A stretch of DNA of 64,000 bases from Aequoribacter sp049615385 (GTDB lineage Bacteria > Pseudomonadota > Gammaproteobacteria > Pseudomonadales > Halieaceae), in NCBI RefSeq assembly GCF_049615385.1, contig NZ_JBMZFL010000005.1. One strand, written 5' to 3'. Below are positions 35,501 through 42,837 of this stretch, one piece after another. Under the pieces are notes generated by a model that made no database searches, had not been told where the DNA came from, and worked only from the letters and a program-made list of their open reading frames with translations. A program made the position numbers and the translations under genes. Within the stretch, counting starts at the first letter, position 1; the number at the start of each line of letters is the position of its first letter.

Positions 35501-35697
35501 CGATTTTTATCAGGGATCCCCGCAACAACCCGTTCAACCAGCTTGCCGATGTACATGGCTAAACGATCGGGAGCCTCCGCTTTATCGAGCTGGGACAACT
35601 TAACAATATGCCCCTCATCAAGTTGGGATAGCTCAGACTCAAGCGCTGAATTAAGCAGCTCTTCATAAAGCCCTAGTGGTTTTTTTGTGTCGCTCAT
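32584..35697 (-). CDS. PLD-nuclease/SF2 helicase/DUF3427 protein
   Basis: The 1037-residue protein starts MSDTKKPLGLYEELLN (overlapping the NUDIX stop, ATGA). Domains: a PLD-like half site with RLHAKAWYF and IGSSNLT (about residues 150-260), Walker A SATGTGKT (about 342-348), motif II DEFRHA (about 435), LALTATPERSDG, motif VI QQLGRGLRRA, and a C-terminal DUF3427 domain ending ALFARETSDDRAFWCLGKA. It is the known DUF3427 type of helicase with a phospholipase D-like nuclease. Likely acts on DNA, and its partner has an HNH domain. The motif II form DEFR is slightly unusual (DEFH in many). Confidence 0.9.
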   Translation of the reverse strand: MSDTKKPLGLYEELLNSALESELSQLDEGHIVKLSQLDKAEAPDRLAMYIGKLVERVVAGIPDKNRLAASAEMVNKLIDVAGSYTKAGDLQQDYLPASLEVLNEIYTLRQDGSAARLTQPLTPLLDTTLITNDKHEPKVAAQLKGEIHSADRIDIVMAFVRYSGIKKFLQEFKTFLAKPGKPRLRLLTTTYTNSTELRALEALQELGAEIRVSYDVGMTRLHAKAWYFYRRSGASTAYIGSSNLTHSAQDTGKEWNVRASALRNPDLTRKVASMFDAYWESGDFEDFDANDFKRNTLLEDKPQNRAPGVFFEITLKPFQERLLEQIEVAREAGQHSNLLVSATGTGKTVMAGVDYSRLRKTLPRARLLFVAHRKEILKQSLETFQYILQDYQFGELWVDGERPTRFEHVFASVQTLAKADLGRIPPDHYDVVIIDEFRHAAAPTYKTLLAHLKPYQMLALTATPERSDGESLLDLVNNQITAELRLWDAIDQNTLVPFEYYGVYDGTDLSNITWRRGQGYDVNELNNLYTADDIWMRRVITELSDKAESLDSVTGLGFCVSVAHAEFMARKFSDAGIASKAVSGKTSSNDRDYALNQLSNGALRFVFSVDVFNEGVDIPKVNTLLLLRPTESATIFIQQLGRGLRRATDKTTCLVLDFVGQHRKEYRFDKRLGALLGGTRKDLERQVEQGFPYLPSGCYMELDAVAQQTILKSLKSAIPSGRKALVKELKTLTARFNDVSLALFLEHTGLELEDVYKGGGDNSWSALCEDAGISTLPPGPKERTLRAAIGRMLHIDDYERIDQFTRWVSASQPPPLSLLVERKQRLLRMLIAPLLNELKDNDMSMTQAVDLVWQHPQVLKELQELLPLLRTRVNHKHLAYDLNGPVPLQIYARYTRIELLAAFGEGDKALTPTWREGVKWSKANQTDVLVFTLSKTPGRFSPTTMYRDYAINQTLIHWESQSGTTEASPTGRRYVNQKQQSTNIALFARETSDDRAFWCLGKANYVSHEGERPMAIKWQLEHRLPGDLYSAFVAAVG

Positions 35698-36107
35698 ATG
35701 GTGCTCACGTCTTTGCTTCGACCGCCCAACCGACTCACCAAGGCTTCCACGATGGGCACGTCGGCCGGTGCCCAACGTAACAATTGTATTTGGTCAGGTT
35801 CGCACCACTGGAACTGATCATGGTCAGTCAACGTAATCTCGCCGGCGCGCCATTCGCATAAATATGCCATCAGGCTAATCGTTTTATCACCGTAGTCATG
35901 AACGTTGGTATGAAAGTGCGCACCCACAGCGACGGTTAAACCCAGCTCCTCGCGTATTTCACGCGCGAGCGACTCTTGTGGGGTTTCGCCCTGCTCTATT
36001 TTGCCTCCAGGGAATTCCCAAAAACCACCCATGTGTTTATGGGCTGCGCGTCTGGCTGCTAGAAATTTGGCGTCGTGGATGATGATGGCGGCGGTTACTG
36101 AGATCAT
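35694..36107 (-). CDS. NUDIX hydrolase (MutT-like)
   Basis: The 137-residue protein has a Nudix box GGKIEQGETPQESLAREIRE with the following ELGL, and an N-terminus ISVTAAIIIHDAKFLAARR like MutT-type 8-oxo-dGTPases. It hydrolyses a nucleoside diphosphate-X compound. Its stop overlaps the helicase start and its start overlaps the stop of the upstream small gene (both ATGA), so it is an integral operon member. In this setting it may act on a signalling or damaged nucleotide rather than in housekeeping. Confidence 0.9.
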   Translation of the reverse strand: MISVTAAIIIHDAKFLAARRAAHKHMGGFWEFPGGKIEQGETPQESLAREIREELGLTVAVGAHFHTNVHDYGDKTISLMAYLCEWRAGEITLTDHDQFQWCEPDQIQLLRWAPADVPIVEALVSRLGGRSKDVSTI

Positions 36108-36379
36108 AAGTCACATATAAGCCTTAACAAAAGCTGTCGTTTCCGAGGTGTTTGGATATCTTCTTGTCCTCTTTTTTTGAGCGTTTGGTAGTAAGCGAAC
36201 GCGCTACCGCAGGGCTTGCAGGTGGTCAGGCTTCCCTGCTTGTAATGTAACCGTATTAAAGGCGATTTTGAAATTTTGTTTTTCTGTTTATTTGGACAGG
36301 TAAAGATATGCGACAGGGGCATGCGATAGAGGTCATTTAGAAACAGCACGCGGCTGTGTAGTTCGCGTACATGGGACAT
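36104..36379 (-). CDS. Small Cys-containing protein heading the NUDIX/helicase operon
   Basis: The 91-residue frame overlaps the NUDIX start (ATGA) and contains Cys28, Cys54 and Cys57 (CPNK and CKPCGSAF), which could bind zinc. The protein is basic. I do not recognise a family and the ribosome site is weak, but the exact 4-bp overlap, as at the next junction, supports reality. Alternatively it is an untranslated leader of the operon. Confidence 0.5.
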   Translation of the reverse strand: MSHVRELHSRVLFLNDLYRMPLSHIFTCPNKQKNKISKSPLIRLHYKQGSLTTCKPCGSAFAYYQTLKKRGQEDIQTPRKRQLLLRLICDL

Positions 36380-36408
36380 TCGCTAAAGGTATTTTGTTTT
36401 CGAACTCG

Positions 36409-36437
36409 TTAATCTCCGCATTTTTTGCGGAAATTAA
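36409..36437. promoter_or_regulatory. Long inverted repeat upstream of the NUDIX/helicase operon
   Basis: Arms TTAATCTCCGCA and TGCGGAAATTAA (12 bp, one mismatch) around TTTTT lie 30 bp before the start of the 36379-36104 gene. This could be an operator or a hairpin in the leader. A TACCGGTA palindrome follows at about 36457. Confidence 0.55.
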
Positions 36438-36729
36438 GCGCTGTATTCTCCGCTACCGGTACCGAGTGTTGTCTCGAACCAAAAAGCACTCGGTTTACAA
36501 CGCAAGCAAATAGTAGCCTTGAGCCAATCAGCTGGCAATTTTAATCAAATGCGCGCAGAGGTTTGCGGTTTTAAATGCTAATCAATATCGTGAGAACAAC
36601 GTTTCGGGATTAGTTGCTTAATCTATTGCTGGAAAAAAACACTGCGGCGCAGCGAGGAATTCTCATTTGACCACACATCAAAACCAAACAATAATGTGTT
36701 TTAAATCAGACCACCCTGTGAGGGATCTA

Positions 36730-37005
36730 ATGTTTTCTTCAAACAACATTCACACAATAACCGAGTTCAGTAGGAACACCGCTGAGCATCTTAAACGACT
36801 TGCCGCGTCTAAGCAGCCCGAGCTCTATACCCACAACGGCAAACCCAGTGTTGTCATACAAGATGCCGAGTCCTACGAACGCATGGCTGAACTTGCGGAC
36901 TACGCCGACAGTCTGCTTAAAATTCGTCAAGCGCTCTCAGAACAAGGGCGCTCGCTAGAGAGCTTTACGGAAGAATTCGAGCAAAGCATGGGCATTGAAG
37001 CTTGA
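36730..37005 (+). CDS. Phd/YefM-family antitoxin
   Basis: The 91-residue protein has the family N-terminus NNIHTITEFSRNTAEHLKRL, then KPSVVIQDAESYERM, typical of Phd/YefM DNA-binding antitoxins. ATG 36730 is chosen because GAGGGA lies 4-5 bp before it and it gives the normal N-terminus; an upstream start at 36667 is unlikely. Its stop overlaps the toxin start. Confidence 0.88.
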   Translation: MFSSNNIHTITEFSRNTAEHLKRLAASKQPELYTHNGKPSVVIQDAESYERMAELADYADSLLKIRQALSEQGRSLESFTEEFEQSMGIEA

Positions 37006-37298
37006 AACGCTACCGAATCAACATTCGACCAACCGCCGAAAAAGACCTTCGACAGCGCTATGAGCAAATACATGCGGTATCGCCGGTTAACGCGACGACC
37101 TGGTACCGAAGCCTCGTCGAAGGGATCAGAACCCTCGAATACCTAGCCCTGCGCTGTTCGATTGCCGACGAATCCGCACAGTTGCATAGAGAGGTAAGGC
37201 AACTCATAGTTGGTCGGTACCGAGTCTTGTACTACGTACATCAGGATTTGGTAGACGTTCTACACATCCGCCACGTTAGACACGCCCGAAAACTCTAA
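37002..37298 (+). CDS. RelE/ParE-family toxin
   Basis: The 98-residue protein starts at TTG overlapping the antitoxin stop. It has the compact RelE/ParE pattern: RINIRPTAEKDLRQRYE, VRQLIVGRYRVLYYVHQD and VLHIRHVRHARK. Such toxins cleave ribosome-bound mRNA or poison gyrase. Its 3' end lies only 3 bp from the convergent DUF2130 gene. Confidence 0.87.
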   Translation: MKRYRINIRPTAEKDLRQRYEQIHAVSPVNATTWYRSLVEGIRTLEYLALRCSIADESAQLHREVRQLIVGRYRVLYYVHQDLVDVLHIRHVRHARKL

Positions 37299-37301
37299 TT
37301 A

Positions 37302-38693
37302 TTAGAGATCCCCCAACTCCTTAAACTTCTGCGTCATGGTCTCGTTATTACGCGTTAACTTCTTAATCGTTACATCCTGCGCTTTGTCGTTGGCCAGGCG
37401 CAGCTGACGGTCGCTGCTGAGCAGTGCATCCTTAGTTTTTTGCAGGTGGTCAATGCTCTTGTCGATCTCGGCAACGGCGGTCTGAAACTTGCGCGATGCG
37501 ATGTCGTAGTTTTTGCTGAAGGCGTCTTTAAAGTTTTCTAGGTTCTCTTCAAAATGCGTGATGTCGATGTTCTGCTCTTTAATCAGTGCCAGCTCCTGCT
37601 TGTACTTCAGCGCATTGGTGGCGGCGTTTCTTAACAAGGTAATCATCGGGATAAAAAACTGCGGACGCACAACGTACATCTTGGGGTAGCGGTAGCCCAT
37701 GTCCACAATCCCAGTATTGTACAGGTCACTGTCGGACTCTAGCAGGCTGACCAGCACCGCGTATTCACAGCCCTTTTCGTTGCGGTCTTTATCCAGCTCT
37801 TTTAAAAAGTCTTCGTTGCGCTTTTTGGTCGCGGTCGTGTCGGCCTCGTTTTTCATTTCGAACATAATCGACACAATCTCGGTGCCCTGCTCGTCAAAGT
37901 CTTTAAAAATAAAATCGCCTTTGCTGCCGGTGCGCGCGTCGTTGTCCTTCTCGAAGTAAGCTCTTGGGAAGGCGGTAGCGCGCAACTGGTTAAAGGCCAC
38001 CTCGCAATGTTGCTCTAGAGTCTCGCCCAGCATTTTGGTGCTTAGGCGGGCTTTCATGTCTTTGAGGCGCTCGATAGCTTCGTCGCGGTCTTTAATTTGC
38101 TGCTCGTACTTTTCTTTTAGCGCGTTCTGGGAAAGCTCCTTCTCCATTTGCGCCTGCGACAACTGACTATTGAGCTGGTCACGCTCTTTCTCGATTTGAT
38201 TCACCGCTTGCGTCACCGCTAGCTGCTGCTCGACTTGCTTAGCTTGCAGCTGTGCTTTTAGAGCCTGAATTTCTTCTTCCTTTTGGCGGTTAGCGTCCTG
38301 TAGCTCTTTGGCGCGCTGAACTTCGGCCAGCTGTTCAGCGGCGTCGCGGTCGCGCTGGGCGTTGGCCAGCTGGTTTTTAAGCGCATCGCGCTCCTGCTCG
38401 ACAGCACCTAGCGCCTCTTTTAGCGCCAGTTGTTTGGCCACTTCGGCAGCCTGCACCTGGGCTTTGAGCTCCTGAATAAGCGCATCTTTTTCGGCAGCGG
38501 CAGCCTGCAGCAGACTTTGTGCCTGGCTCTTGGCCAGCTCTACGGCGTCGCGCTTTTCGCGCTCGGCCAGTTCCAAGCGTTTGGTGATTTGCTCGTCGAA
38601 TTCGTGGTCACGAATTTGCTTAAGAATATCGGCATAGCCGGTCTCGTCGATTTTAAAAGCAGTGCCACAGTTGGGGCAGCGAATGTCGTTCAT
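37302..38693 (-). CDS. DUF2130 coiled-coil protein
   Basis: The 463-residue protein has an N-terminal CPNCGTAF zinc knuckle, a long coiled coil (residues about 30-220, rich in A/E/Q/K), and a C-terminal DUF2130 domain (GSKGDFIF, IMFEMKNEADTT, KKRNEDFLKELDKDRNEKGC). DUF2130 resembles PD-(D/E)xK nuclease-like folds (D..E.K spacing in GDFIF/FEMKNE), so a nuclease-like role is possible. Function not established. Confidence 0.82.
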   Translation of the reverse strand: MNDIRCPNCGTAFKIDETGYADILKQIRDHEFDEQITKRLELAEREKRDAVELAKSQAQSLLQAAAAEKDALIQELKAQVQAAEVAKQLALKEALGAVEQERDALKNQLANAQRDRDAAEQLAEVQRAKELQDANRQKEEEIQALKAQLQAKQVEQQLAVTQAVNQIEKERDQLNSQLSQAQMEKELSQNALKEKYEQQIKDRDEAIERLKDMKARLSTKMLGETLEQHCEVAFNQLRATAFPRAYFEKDNDARTGSKGDFIFKDFDEQGTEIVSIMFEMKNEADTTATKKRNEDFLKELDKDRNEKGCEYAVLVSLLESDSDLYNTGIVDMGYRYPKMYVVRPQFFIPMITLLRNAATNALKYKQELALIKEQNIDITHFEENLENFKDAFSKNYDIASRKFQTAVAEIDKSIDHLQKTKDALLSSDRQLRLANDKAQDVTIKKLTRNNETMTQKFKELGDL

Positions 38694-39017
38694 AGTTAAC
38701 CCTTTAAGTGAATACGTCCACCCTACTCTTAGCAGCGCCTCTATCGCAAGATCTTCGATTTATTAATCTACTCGCTTTACGGCTCTGTCTTGGTGAAGTG
38801 ACCAGATAGGCTACCGCGGGGTATGCACCTGTGTGTAACCCTTATTTTGATGGGTAAACCATAAACCAGAATGCGTAAATTGTGTGTGCTGTTCATTTGC
38901 ACAGGTCGTTTTAGGCGGCGGGCGGTGGCTGGCTACTGTTTTCCATCAAATGTGCGCAGTCGCTTGGGATTAGTCGCAGCAAAGGCTAATGTGATCGCTA
39001 GAAAGGTGGTTCACAAA
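38694..39017. other. Divergent intergenic region
   Basis: About 320 bp between the DUF2130 gene and the higBA operator. No gene was found; it must hold the DUF2130 promoter. Confidence 0.45.
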
Positions 39018-39035
39018 TATAATTTTAAAGTTATA
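39018..39035. promoter_or_regulatory. Palindrome upstream of higB (candidate HigA operator/promoter)
   Basis: TATAATTTTAAAGTTATA is an 18-bp palindrome with one mismatch and contains TATAAT, 15 bp before the toxin ATG. HigA-type antitoxins bind such sites overlapping the -10. Confidence 0.5.
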
Positions 39036-39049
39036 ATAACGGGGCAGCG

Positions 39050-39406
39050 ATGTGGGAAGTACATCTTACTGATGAATTTCAGGAGTGGTTTATGGATCTG
39101 ACCGAATCTCTTCAAATCGACGTGCTCACAGCAATCAATTTGCTGCAGGCGCGGGGGCCTAATCTCGCTCGACCCTACAGTGACTCCGTGAAAGGTTCAA
39201 AGGTTGTGAGCAATTTAAAAGAGCTCAGAATTCAGCATGCAGGAACACCATATCGCGTATTGTATTGCTTCAACACATCTCGCGAAGCCGTCTTGCTGTG
39301 TGGTGATCGAAAAGATGGTCGAGCAGATAAAAGCTTTTATCCCCGTGTGATTCGAATAGCAGAAAACCAGTTTGTTAACTATCTGAAATCGACCGGTTTA
39401 AATTGA
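39050..39406 (+). CDS. HigB/Gp49-like toxin
   Basis: The 118-residue protein fits the phage-derived Gp49-like RelE/HigB family: VHLTDEFQEWF, LKELRIQHAGTPYRVLYCF, AVLLCGDRKDGR, and FYPRVIRIAE. These mRNA interferases are followed by an XRE antitoxin, as here (9 bp gap). SD GGGGCAGCG precedes the ATG. Confidence 0.88.
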   Translation: MWEVHLTDEFQEWFMDLTESLQIDVLTAINLLQARGPNLARPYSDSVKGSKVVSNLKELRIQHAGTPYRVLYCFNTSREAVLLCGDRKDGRADKSFYPRVIRIAENQFVNYLKSTGLN

Positions 39407-39415
39407 GGATGCAAC

Positions 39416-39745
39416 ATGCCAAAAACCCTTGATGAGTTAAAAGCACAGCTGGATCCCAAGGTTATTCGCGCAGCTGACACGAAATCTGCCGCCATTTTAG
39501 CGCAACTATCACTCGCTGAGGTACGCAAATTGCGCGGAACTTCACAAGTGACCTTGGCTCAAACTATGGCTATTGCTCAGCCCGGCATATCTCAAATCGA
39601 AAAGCGCCCAGACGCCTTAGTCAGCACCCTGCAGAGCTATATCGAGGCTTTGGGCGGTAAGCTAGAGCTTCGCGCAGTCTTCCCAGAGGGAGAGCAAATC
39701 GAGATCACGCAGTTCCGCTCAACCGAGACAAACCCAAGTGAGTAA
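39416..39745 (+). CDS. HigA-like XRE antitoxin
   Basis: The 109-residue protein has an HTH: LSLAEVRKLRGTSQVTLAQT, PGISQIEKR. It follows the Gp49-like toxin by 9 bp and ends with ALGGKLELRAVFPEG, the usual antitoxin tail. Order toxin-antitoxin is that of HigBA modules. Confidence 0.88.
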   Translation: MPKTLDELKAQLDPKVIRAADTKSAAILAQLSLAEVRKLRGTSQVTLAQTMAIAQPGISQIEKRPDALVSTLQSYIEALGGKLELRAVFPEGEQIEITQFRSTETNPSE

Positions 39746-39751
39746 TCAAAA

Positions 39752-40039
39752 ATGAACACGCAATTCCAGAGCATAACGCTGGGCCTAGAGGAGGCTATTA
39801 AATTTGCCTAAGGCGATCGACTCGAAGCCAAGGTTCATACCTTTACAGCGTTAGATATAAAACAAATTCGTGCTCGCGTGGGAATGACACAACCCCAGTT
39901 CGCCAGCGCCTTTGGTATCAGCGTTGCCACCCTTCGACACTGGGAGCGTGGTGATCGTTCCCCACAAGGGCCTGCTAGAGTATTACTAAATGTTGTCGCG
40001 AAAGAGCCCGACGCCGTTTTACGTGCCTTGGGTAGCTGA
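39752..40039 (+). pseudogene. Broken antitoxin (XRE/MqsA-NadS type)
   Basis: A 95-residue frame with ARVGMTQPQFASAFGISVAT and LRHWERGDRSPQGPARVLL is a typical HTH antitoxin, but codon 20 (39809-39811) is TAA. Translation from an internal start could still yield the HTH part. No toxin partner remains beside it; the intact higBA genes are directly upstream. It overlaps nothing else. Confidence 0.75.
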
Positions 40040-40343
40040 AGTGTCTGCGAGACACACCACTCGGCGTACCAATTACTCACTGACTTTTTTGCCGACGTTG
40101 ATGCTGTTTAAAGAAAGGAGCTCTCGTTATGAAGGCAACAACATAAACATTATGCCGCAAGCATCAGTTCGAGTCCGAATCCTCGCCATCGCAAAGAGCG
40201 AACAAAAGCAACAAGCCAACGACCCGAAAGTTTGCTTCAACTCGATTAAATCTGTGGCGGAGGTGCTCAGTACGATAACAGAGCCCTGCCTAGCATCATT
40301 GCTGCGAACAAGCATTGCTCGATATTGATTGGCGTGTTGTCGT
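40040..40343. other. Non-coding stretch, no gene seen
   Basis: About 300 bp between the broken antitoxin and the ADP-ribosylglycohydrolase end. Short frames here have no ribosome site or family features. Confidence 0.4.
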
Positions 40344-41120
40344 TTACCCAGCGCCACGCCCAAAATAAAAGCTCGACACCACTGTCAGCATATCCTCAGG
40401 TAGATACGTGTTGGCAGTTTCCGATATGCCTGCGGGGATCCCGAACAGTGCCTCGGCAATACTGCCCGTAATCGCCGCAATGGTATCGCTATCGCCGCCG
40501 ATCGAGATGGCATTACGGATGGCATCCTCGAAACTGCTTGCTTCTACTGCGCAACTGATCGCTTCTGGCACCGTGTGCTGGCATGCTTCGCTGCGGGGGT
40601 TGTTGGCACGAATGTCATCGACACTCCGGCTTAAGTCGTACCCGAACAACGAGCCTATGTTGGCTCTAATTTGAGCCGGGGTCGCACCGTGAATCGCCCA
40701 GTAAATGGCAGCCGTGGTGGCTTGCGCGCCCCTGACACCTTCTGGGTGGTTGTGGGTAATTACCGTAACCTTATGGGCCAGCGCCATGGCATGTTCATAA
40801 TCCTTGGCCAACCATGCGGCTGCCGACACTCGCATGGCCGAACCATTGCCAAAACTGTTGTAGGGCTCGTTTTTGCCCTTGGCTAACCAGCGTGCAAATT
40901 GCTTACCCCAGCCACCGTTAGACCAGTAGCGTTCGCACCAATCTCGCAGTGTCGCGGCCGGGTCTTTATCATGTAATAGCGCATCAGCAATGGCGACCGT
41001 GCACACAGTGTCGTCCGTAAATTTGCTGTCTTGATGAAAAAGCGGCTCAAAATCTTTGCGGCGTAAGTTATTAAACTCGTACACCGACCCAACAACATCG
41101 CCCGTAATCGCACCTAGCAT
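40344..41120 (-). CDS. ADP-ribosylglycohydrolase family protein (DraG-like)
   Basis: The 258-residue protein has the family metal-binding signatures TDDT (residues about 35-38) and GGDSDTIAAI, plus GAITGDVVGS at the N-terminus. These enzymes remove ADP-ribose from protein or nucleic-acid adducts with Mg2+. It lies beside two toxin-antitoxin modules, where it may reverse ADP-ribosylation by a toxin, but no ADP-ribosyltransferase is visible in the window. Confidence 0.88.
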   Translation of the reverse strand: MLGAITGDVVGSVYEFNNLRRKDFEPLFHQDSKFTDDTVCTVAIADALLHDKDPAATLRDWCERYWSNGGWGKQFARWLAKGKNEPYNSFGNGSAMRVSAAAWLAKDYEHAMALAHKVTVITHNHPEGVRGAQATTAAIYWAIHGATPAQIRANIGSLFGYDLSRSVDDIRANNPRSEACQHTVPEAISCAVEASSFEDAIRNAISIGGDSDTIAAITGSIAEALFGIPAGISETANTYLPEDMLTVVSSFYFGRGAG

Positions 41121-41261
41121 TCGCTTTCGTCTCTCCCTATTACCCGCGGTAATGCGTGAACCTCACACATTCAAGCCTCAGTTTGCACTCTAGTCAGAGC
41201 AAAGAAAGTCACTGTGTTCAGGTGTGTCGCTTAAGGCGACACAGTGAAGGGGACGAAAAGA

Positions 41262-41750
41262 TTACAACAATTCGCCGAGTTTCAGCACCAGAGGGATGAA
41301 CACACCGCCCATCAACAAGTACATCTGGCGACTGAGCGAGCCAACTGCGGTTTTCACGGACCCGAGCTCGGTTTCGATAGAGGAAAATCGTTTTTCAAAC
41401 TTGAGATCTTGCTCGACAAAGCGTTGATCAATCGCTGCAAATCGTTTGTCAAACTTCATTTCCAAGTCGACGAAGCGTTGATCAATGGCCGCAAAGCGTT
41501 GATCAATAGCTGCAAAACGCTGTTCGAACTTCATCTCCAAGTCGACGAAGCACTTTTCAAATTTAGCGTCCTGGGCTGCAAATCGAGCATCTAAAGTGGC
41601 ATCAAGGTAGTCTTTGGTAACTACCCCATCGATAAACATGCCAAAAGCGTGTGCTACTGTCATTGCATGAATCTCCGCTACTTCGGGCGTGACGCCCGCG
41701 CCGGTTAATTCTTTTACGTAGGTGTGAGTATCAAATTTGATGGCTTGCAC
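41262..41750 (-). CDS. DUF1640-like coiled-coil membrane protein, third type
   Basis: The 162-residue paralogue starts at GTG. N-terminus FDTHTYVKELTGAGV and AEIHAMTVAHAFG resemble the others. The coil includes heptad units RFAAIDQ repeated, and the tail GSLSRQMYLLMGGVFIPLV is a third TM type. Its twin at 42838 lacks about 25 coil residues. The flanks of the two copies are also alike. Confidence 0.78.
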   Translation of the reverse strand: MQAIKFDTHTYVKELTGAGVTPEVAEIHAMTVAHAFGMFIDGVVTKDYLDATLDARFAAQDAKFEKCFVDLEMKFEQRFAAIDQRFAAIDQRFVDLEMKFDKRFAAIDQRFVEQDLKFEKRFSSIETELGSVKTAVGSLSRQMYLLMGGVFIPLVLKLGELL

Positions 41751-42005
41751 GTCAAGGTCTCCGCTGTCGACATGCCTTATATTTTAGCGGTCGACTGACG
41801 AAGATCGAGTCACAGGGGGAACCATTTTTCATCAATAACGCTCAATCGCGCTAAAGCGACGCCATCCACTAAGAAACATGTCGCCTAAAGCGATAGGGCT
41901 TGTTCTGTGTGCACGCTATAAGCTTGCCCCACTGAAGGTATGCGCCTACTATGCCCTATCGCGATTTATTCCAACTTGCTGCGTTAATGCTAAAAGGAGA
42001 ACATC

Positions 42006-42800
42006 ATGTGGCCGACGCCATTACTTCCGCTCGTATTGCACATCCCCCACTCTGGTACTTCGGTGCCCTCGGCAACTGTAAATCAGTTTGTTAACCAAGA
42101 GCTGCTTCAGCAAAATATGAATGCCTTAACCGACTGGTTCACCGACGAGTTATTTAAATTACCGGGGGCAAGCACCGTATGCACGCCCGTGAGCCGCGTC
42201 GTGCTCGATACCGAACGCTTTACCGACGACGCGAAAGAACCTGCCGCGCGCTTTGGACAAGGCATGATTTATACGCATGGCTACAATGGTGAGCAGCTTC
42301 GCCGAGAGCTATCCGATCAAGAACGAGCGCACCTGCTTGAAAACTATTACGCACCATGGCACCTAACACTCGAAGCCAACATTCATGAACATCTGCAAGA
42401 GTTTGGGTTTTGCGTCGTCATAGACTGCCACAGCTTTCCTAATGAACAGTTGCCAACTGAAACTGACCAAACAACGGAAAGGCCTGACATTTGTATCGGC
42501 ACACATGCCACCAACACACCGTGTTGGCTAACCGAGCTGGCGTCTCGCGAGTTCACAAAGCACGGCTTGTCGGCAGCATTGAATCAGCCCTTTGCGGGGG
42601 CACTACTGCCCGACGCTTTTAAGGGAGATCCTCGCGTGCTCAGTCTCATGATTGAAGTTAATCGAGACTTGTATCTGCGGTCTGATAATCTGCACGAACC
42701 TAAACATAAAAGCCAAAACTTTGCAGCGCTCCAAATACAACTGCAGCATGTCTTACTAAAAATATGCGCCGAGTTTAAAGCACGAGGCATCACAACTTAG
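42006..42800 (+). CDS. N-formylglutamate amidohydrolase family protein
   Basis: The 264-residue protein has LHIPHSGTSVP, RFTDDAKEPA and VVIDCHSFPNEQ, the metal-binding motifs of N-formylglutamate deformylase-like (HutG/FGase) enzymes. AAAAGGAGAACATC precedes the ATG. It is flanked by two same-direction DUF1640 copies. No histidine-degradation genes are nearby, so a role in another amide hydrolysis is equally likely. Confidence 0.85.
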   Translation: MWPTPLLPLVLHIPHSGTSVPSATVNQFVNQELLQQNMNALTDWFTDELFKLPGASTVCTPVSRVVLDTERFTDDAKEPAARFGQGMIYTHGYNGEQLRRELSDQERAHLLENYYAPWHLTLEANIHEHLQEFGFCVVIDCHSFPNEQLPTETDQTTERPDICIGTHATNTPCWLTELASREFTKHGLSAALNQPFAGALLPDAFKGDPRVLSLMIEVNRDLYLRSDNLHEPKHKSQNFAALQIQLQHVLLKICAEFKARGITT

Positions 42801-42837
42801 CCTCTTGTGCTAAGCCCACTAGACAATAAAATAACGG

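Noticed and set aside
38871..39101. Plus-strand frame overlapping the higB start
   Set aside because: It overlaps the higBA promoter and toxin start and has no family features.
41878..42081. Plus-strand frame upstream of the amidohydrolase
   Set aside because: It overlaps the amidohydrolase start in another frame and lacks a ribosome site.
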